Under the pieces are notes generated by a model. The model saw only the letters and a program-made list of their open reading frames with translations. It ran no database searches and was not told where the DNA came from. The translations under genes and the position numbers were made by a program. Of a DNA stretch of 64,000 bases, positions 53,364 through 64,000 are shown in pieces. The stretch lies in the NCBI GenBank assembly GCA_932521025.1, contig OW051468.1, positions 1,364,064 through 1,428,063 of the forward strand, read 5' to 3'. Positions within the stretch are counted from its first letter, which is position 1, and each line of letters starts with the position of its first letter. Source of the DNA: Oscheius onirici (taxonomy: Eukaryota > Nematoda > Chromadorea > Rhabditida > Rhabditidae).

Positions 53364-53818
53364 CAGGGATGGGCGGATAATTTTTTTTTTCGACCGGATA
53401 TCCGAAAAAATAATTCGAACAAATTCGGATATCGGATACCGGATATCCGAATTTGTTTTCTATCAATCGGATACCGGATATCCGAAAATTTTTCTCTCGA
53501 TCGGATACCGGATATCCGAAATTAGATACAATAGACCGTGATGAGTGATGAATGAATTATCCGAAACTGGATAATTCATTCATCACTATGAGAAAAATAG
53601 TAATGAAGAAAAACATCGACTGAATATACGATAAATGCATCAAAACTAGTAGAACAAAGGCGAAAATCGTTAGTTTCCCATGTAGAAATACCAAAAAAAT
53701 ATAATAATTATCCGGTCGAAAATTTCGACCGGATAATTTCCGGATATCGGTATCCGAATAAAAAAGTACCGGATTTATCTGGTTTCGGATATCCGGTATC
53801 CGGATCCGCCCATCCCTG
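53364..53818. mobile_element. hAT-like MITE filled with GGATATCCG words
   Basis: Ends CAGGGATGGGCGGAT and exact complement ATCCGCCCATCCCTG, with a perfect 8-bp duplication CCCACCTC at 53356-53363 and 53819-53826. The interior is GGATATCCGAA / CGGATACCGGATATC words at both sides around a short AT-rich centre. Confidence 0.92.
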
Positions 53819-53826
53819 CCCACCTC

Positions 53827-55473
53827 TTTGCCAACTTCAGTCTTCCCTTCTTCCGGTGACCAAAAAGCACTGGAGGAAGTTCAGAGGCAAAGAATGGATA
53901 GACTCTTCAGAAGTAACTATAGCCATATGGAAGGAGAAGTTATTTGGAAGAAGAATCGGTGAGACACGGAGACTAAGATATGCAGACTCTCTGATCTGGC
54001 TCCTGTCAGATTGATTACAGACTCTCTGATCTCACGATCTGATTGACCTCAATAGGAGCTTGTCTCCCAGACGATTCTTCGGAATTCTGGCGTTGAAAGG
54101 AAGAAACTTTACTTTATTATACAGACTCTCTCAGTAAGATACAGAGACTAGAGAAAAAATTGCTGATCCTATCGTTGCTTTCTTTCTCCGTCAAACTTGT
54201 CACTATTGACAGAAAACTTTGCACCTTCTAGTCTTTGTATTCTACTCATCCCTAGTTAGCATTCTTCTCATAGTGCCTTTGCAATTCATGGGTCCAAAAG
54301 TGAGCAATTGGATTAGAACAGAGGATAGTTTCAGCATTTGTGGTTCACCCAGAGAATCTGTCCGATCTTTATTTGTGGTTGTTATCTGTGTGAAACAGGG
54401 TGGGGCGGACGTCCGTGTTCGTTGTTCTTTTGGCCGAACACGAACATGAACAGTCCGTGTTCGATGTCGAACATTGGGGTACGCGGACGTCCGTGTCTGG
54501 TTCGTATGACGAACACGAAAGTGCAAAAGTTCAAAAGAGTTCAGACGAACACGGACACTTTTTGCACTAGAAATTGTCAAATAATTGCCTTTCTCAGTGC
54601 CGAAGACCAATATTTTCCTTGAACCAGACATTTCATCTACACGAAGACGAACAAAAAGTGCTCCGTGTTCGGTGTTCGGTTCGACCTAAAAATCTAAGCG
54701 GTTGTTCGATTCGTGTTCGCCCAAAAATCGGGTGTCCGCCCAACCCTGGTGTGAATCCAGGTTCTCGAATCTTTGAGACGGATCCAAAGACTACCTATCC
54801 TGAGTACAGAGTATACTACGTCCGGCAGCTACTAGAGAATTTGGTCCAAATCGTGTCGGAACTCAAGTATTTTTTGTTCAGAATTATTCTCAGAAGCTGC
54901 TGGACGCACTAGACAACTTCAGTCTCATCATCACTGATATGAAATGTAACTGAAGCTTTCCTTCGACTTCCAGTCACAGTTTTTGCATCAATAAACAGAC
55001 TTTTTGAAGAGAAATCTTTTTATCATGACCAAACTGTTAAAAGAATCTCTAGTCTCTGCACTCCCGGCAACAGCTGACAGTTGTTGACCCGCTGTGCACG
55101 AATGTTTTGTTCGCTGAGTCACTAGGCTCACCAATTAGCACCTCAACCTAACCAGTTTTGAGCTCACAGTTCCCAAGTTCCGCTACGTAAACACGTTGAT
55201 CCCCTCTCTTCCTCACACGGCGCTGGCCCAATGCCATGGTCTTAGCCTTGACCATGTCCGCTCTCTCTACTCTTTCAACCCTTTCTTTTGGTTATTTGTT
55301 GGACGGCGGCCCCGCCTCCCGCAGTTGGCAGGTCGACCTTCGCGCGCAACTGCCCTGCCGGTATGCGCATTACGGGCAAATATTTTGCGGGACAATCAAT
55401 CCCTAATCCTTCCGTTACTTTTTCAGTCTCTCTCCCTCTCTCTATCTGTGACTCTTTCACAATCGTAGTTCAG
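53827..55473. other. Intergenic region between LINE/MITE cluster and CDR-like gene, no supported gene
   Basis: Holds one MITE (54396-54748). The rest is unique; the stretch 55190-55470 is GC-rich with pyrimidine tracts and ends in a CAG directly before the next start codon, as for a trans-spliced 5' end. Confidence 0.5.
54396..54748. mobile_element. hAT-like MITE filled with CGAACACGGAC words
   Basis: Left end CAGGGTGGGGCGGACGTCCG, right end complement CAGGGTTGGGCGGACACCCG. Flanks GTGTGAAA (54388-54395) and GTGTGAAT (54749-54756) agree at 7 of 8. The interior repeats GTCCGTGTTCG and GAACACGAA in both orientations. Confidence 0.88.
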
Positions 55474-58400
55474 ATGCCCGGAACAAGCCTGGTCAAGAGA
55501 GACTGGCAAGAGGGTACCGTCTACCTTATCCAGTTCCCCAGATGTGGAAGTACTCCCTCTCCTAGTCCTTTCGCTCTGAAGCTCGAGACCTGGCTCAGAA
55601 TCATGGACATTCCTTACATTGTGAGTTCAGTCTCTGTCTCTCAGTCTCTGTAAAGTACTGGTCAGGAGCATGCCCTCTAGTTTATAACAGTTGGCCTTGA
55701 CATCTAGCGGTCAGGCTCAAGATCGGTATAGCTTATGCCAGAAAAAAAGTCCCCCATTTTCAAGGGAAATAAATTCCTAAAAAAGCTTCCTGGGGTTTCT
55801 GAGAGCCTTCAGAAGTTTTCGAGACAGGTCTTCCGGAGACTCTCTGTCTCATTTAGAGTCACAATATGTTTTCCAATAGAACCGAGCCCAGTTATACTTA
55901 TACTTGAGCAGCTCGCTTTTAGACGGTCGAGCCTTTTCAGAGCCCAATTTTGATTATTTTTTTCGCTGTATTATTTTATATTTTAGACGTGAATTTTTGA
56001 GTTTTCGGCAACGAACAAAGTTTGTGCTTTACTTTGTAAACTTGTTTTGCTTTCATCTCGAAATTCTCTATTTGTAAGAATTTTTGAAACGGCTCGAGCC
56101 GATCGGTTTCGAGTTCGTGCCCAAGTAAAGTTATACTAGACAGCCTTTCAGTAGAACCCATCCAGTTGACTCTCCCTTTAGTTTTGGAGAGTTTTTTACA
56201 AGAGTATCTAGAACTTACTAGACTATCAACTGATGGTACTCTGAATTTAAAAGAAGAGTTTGAGTCAACATTCCAGAGACTCTACTGGAGCTCTACTGGA
56301 AAGAATACTGTAATTCTCTAGAGAGAGAGAGAGAGTAGTTCTACTGGAAAGCATAGTGAGCTCTACTGGAAAGAATACTGTAACTGTCGAGTAGAACTGT
56401 GTCAGTTTCCCAATAGTCCAGTCCCAGTACTCTGGTTGCCGATACTTTTTTAGTACAGAAACGGGAACCGAACCTATAGAAATCTTTTCATCTGACAAGT
56501 GACTCAACGTTTGTTTGTTTCTCCTTCTCTCGCGCGCATGCTGTATTCAATTGGGGAACCAGTACAGTGTAACTGGATTGCAGGCAACCATAATTGGCAT
56601 CAATTTCCAGAACATTTCAAACAATTTCGGCAAGACTTCGAGTCGCGGACAAATTCCGTTCATTGAGTTCAATGGAAGACACGTTCCCGACAGTAATCAG
56701 TGCATTCAGTACTTGAAGCAGCAGCTTCATAAGGTGAGAGAGTTGGAAGGAGACAGTAGTCAGGATATTTCTAGAGCGATCCAGTGGATCTCAGTGAACA
56801 GGAGAAGGCTATTGGACATGCTTTCCATGCCGTCATCGAGGACAGTCTTCGCTGGTAAGAGACTGAGAGTCAGAGGGAGAGAGAGAGAGGGACAAACGGA
56901 GACTGACTCATTGTCAAAGAGCTACTGACTGAGTGACAGGGACAGAGAAACTGAAAGACTGAGAACCAGACTGTTGGAGAGAGAGGGAGAGAGGGACAGA
57001 GTGAGACAGTCAGAGTTACTGACTAAGAGTCAAAGGGACAGTAAGAAAGAAAGACAAAGTGAGACAATCAAAGACTTCCTGCATGTAAGACGGAGAGTCA
57101 GTGAGATTGAGAGACAGAGGGGCTGAAAGACTGAGACTCGGAGAAACTGGGAAAAACAGAGAGTCAGATGGTAAGTGAGTGAGATACAGAGAGATTGAGA
57201 AACTGAGCTAGAGAGACAGAGGGACAGGGACAGAGAGACTAAGAGAGTGAGAATCGACAGGTAATCAGAGGGACAGAGTGCGACAGTCAATGGGTTACGA
57301 CCTGCTGAGAAAAAAATGGTAGACGTAGAAATATGATCTCTTCAAAAATGAGGGATTAGCGTAAGATTTAAGCTCTTCCCTTCCAGACCCACTTAGCATG
57401 CAAAAGTTGAATACTCAGCCAACAAATTCCCACAAAGTTCGCTGCGTATCTTTCGAATTAGTTGGCTAAGTATCCGATGTTTGTGTGCTAAGTGGGTCTC
57501 GAAGGGACGAGCTAAAAACTTACGGTATTGCCTCTACTTTTTGAACAGACAATAGTAAGACAGAGAGACAGATCTTTGACTCTTTCACCCTCTATCATAA
57601 TTGGCAAATCATCGCTCTCCCACCATATTTTCTGCTGACGATCTCTCCCGCTAGCATTCCAATCATTCGCGCCAATTTTGTGTAAGTGTGTGTGCCACTC
57701 CCCACAGCCAATTGATAAGCTGGAACCAATTGTGACTGTTCCAGGTGTCTCCTCTATCAGAGGGGCCAGAATGCAAACTGGATTGCTACAGATGACGGCT
57801 TTGCTAGAAATGTCAAGGGACTGAAGAAGATCGGTCTCTCGACTTTCGGCGTTCACAAATTTAAAGGAATGCTGCAGAAGGTCACACACTCCCAGGGAAT
57901 TGGAAGACTTTCGCCGGAAGAGGTCGTGGGAATTGCCAAAAGAGATCTGGATTCGATTTCTACTTTCTTAGGAGACAAGCTCTACATGCAGGGAGACAAG
58001 GCCACAACTGTGAGTTGAGCTAAAAAGTAGAGAAGATGTAGAGCGCCGAACAGTATACTTGGGCGTCGAGTCGAAAAGTTGAGTTCCGAGCTGATTCGAG
58101 TTCTGCAGCGAATTCGAGTTCTGCAGCCGATCCCGAGTCGAGTTTTATTAATACATACAAAAGTTAAAAGTTTATTTGGCTCAACAAACAGAAAATAGCA
58201 AAAGATTTTCGTCACTGTATTCTCTTCTTTCATCGAAGAGTATTTGAGCCGCGCAATTTGAAATCGACTCGACGGCCATGTAGAGTCGAGTCGAGCCGAC
58301 TCGTGGCTCAACCCGACTCGAGTTGCCCAAGTATACCGAACAGACTCTTTTTGAACAAATTCCACTACAAAAGTCTTTCCTCTTTCCCATATCACAAGCA

Positions 58401-58937
58401 AGAGTCTCATTCTGAAGATTTACTACGGATCTCCCGTTTCCAATACATGTTAGCCTTCTTCCCCTGTCCGTTTATTTTCTGTCCTTTATAACCTCAGTAA
58501 AGAGTCAGTAGCGGAGGTTTGTGTAAGAGTACAGCCTGGACTAGACTTGGAAGACGGGCCCTGAAAACCAGGGATTTCTCAAGTCTGGAGTGGATAATTT
58601 GGCCAATTCCGTGAGAAAATAGGCTACTTTTCACGGGAATTTCAAGCATCATTTCAGGAGAAAAAGTATGAAAAGAAAACAATAAACGACAATTATTCAG
58701 CTCGACGCCACCGCTTTCGGTCACATCGTTCAGTGGTACTGGGGCCCCGTTCTGAACACCGAAATCAAGGAGCACATTGACCAGAAGACTCCAAACATTG
58801 TACTTTTCTTTTTAGTCTAGACTAAAACCCAAATTCAGGTGGCTTACTTGAAGCGAATGAAGGAAAAGTACTGGCCGGACTGGGAAGAAATCACCTCGAC
58901 TCTGGAGATGAATACCAAGTGGAAGCCGGAGGCTTAA
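55474..58937 (+). CDS. CDR/FAX-type glutathione S-transferase-like protein
   Basis: Six exons (55474-55620, 56611-56733, 56775-56854, 57745-58009, 58701-58799, 58839-58937) give 270 residues. An N-terminal thioredoxin-like domain (VYLIQFPRCGSTPSPSPFAL with the SPSPF site where cadmium-responsive proteins have NLSPF; then GQIPFIEFNGRHVPDS) leads to the helical domain (EQEKAIGHAFHAVIEDSLRW, LGDKLYMQGDKATTLDATAF then GHIVQWYWGP). This is the metaxin-like GST branch that contains C. elegans CDR proteins and fly failed-axon-connections. Roles in metal stress and osmotic homeostasis are known for CDR; catalytic GST activity is uncertain in the branch. Introns 1 and 4 are long; intron 1 and intron 4/5 hold MITEs and the CTCTGT-type repeat (56860-57290). 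Confidence 0.85.
55899..56129. mobile_element. MITE with TATACTTGRGC ends, in CDR-like intron 1
   Basis: TATACTTGAGCAGCTCG at the left, GTGCCCAAGTAAA at the right, and a perfect 8-bp duplication GTTATACT (55891-55898, 56130-56137). Interior words include GGCTCGAGCC and GTTTCGAGTTCG. Confidence 0.85.
57332..57554. mobile_element. TA-type foldback MITE, relative of 32219-32442
   Basis: Carries GCTCTTCCCTTCCAGACCCA and the complementary TGGGTCTCGAAGGGA, with outer TTCAAAAATGAGGGATTA and TTTTTGAACAGACAA and TA at both ends. More diverged than the 32219 copy. Confidence 0.7.
58054..58335. mobile_element. MITE with TATACTTGGGC ends and CGAGTCGAG words, in CDR-like intron 4
   Basis: TATACTTGGGCGTCGAGTCG at the left, CGACTCGAGTTGCCCAAGTA-type complement at the right, and a perfect 8-bp duplication CCGAACAG (58046-58053, 58336-58343). 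Interior words GAGTCGAGTCGAG and GAATTCGAGTTCTGCAG. Confidence 0.88.
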
Positions 58938-59134
58938 AATTTGGGCTACTTTTTACGATCAAAAAGATATTGTAACAACTTATTGAAACCCGATATTAAA
59001 TTTAAGCAAAAAGTTGGAATTTAATTGGGAAAACAAACAACAAAAGGAGACACCGATCCATACACCAAAAAGACAGAGGGAAACAACAGAAAAGGAAAGT
59101 GGAAAATAGCTTAAAAATGAAGCCGAAAACGAGC

Positions 59135-61895
<2,761 letters not shown>

Positions 61896-62108
61896 CTAGA
61901 GATAGACAAGTATTATGCGAAATTTTCAAGTTACAAAGGTAACACGTTGTCTAGACAACTATGCAACTTGAGAGCACCAAAAATGACGTATATTTATAGC
62001 ACGAACAATTTATAACAATGGAAAAGTAACAACCTACTGTCGTCCTAAAACAAAAAGAAAGAGATGAGATGCAGGGGCTAACAAATACGGTCCGAAATTT
62101 GTTCAGCT

Positions 62109-63552
62109 CTACTGCTGAGGCAGATTTAGAAGGGTGCTCTGATTGCCTGGCAGGTAGGTGACATTCTTGGCCTTGGCCAGTCGCTCGGCAATCTCCTCGG
62201 CAGCTTCGATTTTACGCAGCTCGACGAGGCCTTCGCCGGCGTCGGAAAAGGCTTTGGCCAACAGCTTGGCAGCTTGAGCATCTCCTTCGGCTGTCGTAAC
62301 GGCGGCAATTTTCATCTGTTCGGCTTTCTCGACGAGATAGCGGGCCTTTTCGGCCTCCTGCTGGGCGACTTGCTTCATCTCGACGGCTTCGGTGAATTCG
62401 CGACCGAAGGCAAGGTGGGTCTGAAATTGGAGCATTAGAACAAGTTGAAAATGGGCTGAAAAAGTATTAATTTGCGCTAAAACGTAGGTCTTTGCGTTGA
62501 ATAATCACAACAATGAACAGTTAGACAGACAGCCGTTGGTGTGACAACAGGTAAGACAACTAGACAGCCACACAGCTGTGGCGACATTCTTGAGGATACT
62601 AGAACAGTCATTCAGTTGTGGCGAATATTTTTGAAGCTACAGGCTCGACAGAAAAACAGCATTTCCGATGTTGACACCTTTATACGCTAGACTCGATAAA
62701 AATGCAGTCACGGAGTTGTCTCCACAGATTAGACAACATGCATTCGGGAGCTCTTTTTGACGTTACAGATTAAACAGTTACGCAACCACGAAGTCGAGTC
62801 ATAGGTACGTTGTTGTGCCATGGAATTCAAATCAGGCCGCCGTTCTGCCAAATACATCACTTTGAATCTTATGCACGCAAACAAAATCATGATGGAAACG
62901 CTTACAATAGCAATGTCGTCAAGAACCAGGCCGAATTGGGCAGCACGAAGAGCCAGTGCTTGGGAAACTTGGAGAGAGACATTCTCACGTTGTGTAATCA
63001 TTTCGTGAGCATCAAATTGGGCCTAAATTATTGTTTTTATCGCGAAAATAGCCGAAAGCTTACAACAACAGCCTTCAAGACTTCGTTCGTAATGGAAGGC
63101 AATACACGTTCAGCATAGTCGAGTCCAATATTCAAATAAATGCTGGGCAATTTCACGGGGTCCGGTCTGTGGAGGATACGCAGAGTGATAGAGACATTTT
63201 GGAGATCTAAAGTCGGCTTAGTCTAATTTGCCCTATTGGGCGAATGGTACCTTTGCTTCCGGTGATGGTGCTGACGGCTCTGGGAGTGGACCGAATGTCG
63301 AAAATAATGGGCTTCTGGACCCAGGGAATCAGAAAATGAGTTCCTTCTCCGACGATCTCGTCCTTGACTCCGGAGAAACGGTCGAAAATAACGGCTCGTT
63401 GACCTCCGTCGACTAAAAACGAACGTTTACAACATTAGAAGTAAAATTGCCTTACCATTGTAAAGAGCGGACTGGGCAACTCCTCCGGCAATAGCCAGAC
63501 CGACTCCGACACTTCCAAGACGACCAAGAAGCTTCTGAGCAGCGGCAGCCAT
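62109..63552 (-). CDS. phb-1: Prohibitin-1, mitochondrial
   Basis: Five exons (63552-63456, 63412-63251, 63206-63064, 63022-62906, 62420-62109) give 276 residues, the family length. PHB-1 assembles with PHB-2 into a ring in the inner mitochondrial membrane that stabilises respiratory proteins. Seen: a membrane-anchoring N-terminus ([16 protein letters not shown]), the SPFH/PHB domain ([59 protein letters not shown]) and the coiled coil ([20 protein letters not shown]) ending [18 protein letters not shown]. The stretch [18 protein letters not shown] is changed from the usual VVSQRASVALRERAAQF, inside the helix after QRE. First gene of the phb-1/eif-2A pair; intron 4 (485 nt) shows nothing notable. 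Confidence 0.96.
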
Positions 63553-64000
63553 CTAAAAAGGGCAAGTTTGTTGAAATACTTGAAGTTTCAAGAGAAGGGC
63601 TATTTTTACGGCTGTAATTGGTGGCCAGCGACTAGAATGTGCTTATTCCATCTTCAAAATCGGGTTTCCTATAGTTTTTCATGAAAAAAAATAAGGATCA
63701 ATCTCATGAAAAAGGAAAGAAAACAAGAAAATTGGTTGATGCAAAAGAATTTCATCCGTCGAAAAATTCCGCCTTACGGAATGGGTCCCGACACGAACCG
63801 GTTGGCTGAGTATCCTACGATACAGCTCGGCAGGCAATTTCAAGATCTTGCAGCCAGTCCTAAAATGTGCTTTTCCTACTTTTCTGTCTATCAATTTTTC
63901 CCGTTTGTTCTCCGCTTCTTTCGTGATTTTTCCCTCAAAAATTGTTGCAACCCGTTTCTTTCAATTTTTTAAGTGGGAGTATGAAATCTTCTGTAAGGAA
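63553..64000. other. Upstream region of phb-1
   Basis: No other gene seen before the window edge. 63790-63830 carries GGTTGGCTGAGTATCCTACG, resembling the loop of the TA-type foldback elements (compare GGCTGAGTATCC near 51689). Confidence 0.5.

Noticed and set aside
54242..54631. Frames of 94-129 codons on both strands near 54.4 kb
   Set aside because: They lie inside the MITE and consist of its repeated words; not protein-coding.
56580..56855. Reading CDR-like exon 3 through 56734-56854 without splicing
   Set aside because: It gives an unrelated sequence; splicing at TTTCTAG (56774) yields the family helix EKAIGHAFHAVIEDSLRW.

Overview
This is nuclear DNA from a nematode. The evidence is: many short introns (about 38-50 nt) with GTRAGT donors and TTTTCAG acceptors; an SL1-type spliced-leader RNA gene at 23157-23252; nematode-typical gene families (major-sperm-protein-like, SXP/RAL-2 DUF148, serpentine receptor, CDR/FAX-type GST); and operon-like spacing. 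All gene models were assembled by eye from splice sites and reading-frame phase. Every listed exon set closes in frame unless stated, but a boundary could be off by a base or could use an alternative site.

Left part (1-45 kb): lineage-restricted genes set in repeat-rich DNA. In order: a small Gly/Ala-rich protein (238-513, -), an SLC6-type transporter (2574-6265, +), a secreted pro-protein with a furin-like site (6670-7146, +) and its inverted paralogue (11945-12415, -) on either side of a complete CYP2-clan P450 (7752-11793, +), a receptor-L-domain membrane protein (14497-16372, +), a tiny basic peptide gene (about 17090), a type II membrane protein (17673-19155, +), an MSP-domain protein (20008-20994, +), the SL RNA, an SXP/RAL-2 protein (23801-25263, -), an unknown 169-aa protein (26361-27213, -), a serpentine receptor (29959-33186, -), and a Shisa-like single-pass protein (33476-38730, -). 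The 4.6-kb third intron of the Shisa-like gene holds another gene (34318-34896) and an antisense, broken sperm-type PP1 phosphatase (35057-37411).

Right part (41-64 kb): conserved cellular genes, nearly all on the minus strand. Clathrin light chain, DHFR and a ZCCHC2/14-like GLS-1 homologue are spaced by 191 and 207 bp, and prohibitin-1 and eIF2-alpha by 213 bp. Both runs look like trans-spliced operons. Between them lie three unrecognised small genes, a U1 snRNA-like gene (49983-50143, -), a 5'-truncated LINE next to one of those genes, and a CDR/FAX-type GST (55474-58937, +).

The most unusual layer is the non-autonomous mobile DNA. One group has CAGGGNTGGGCGRA ends and 8-bp target duplications. 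A second has TATACTTGGGC ends and 8-bp duplications. A third has TA duplications and TRGTYTGTTCAAAA-like ends. In the first two groups each copy is filled with its own short palindromic word that appears to continue the terminal repeat. A CTCTGTCTCTCTGACTCT-type pyrimidine/purine repeat also fills many introns.
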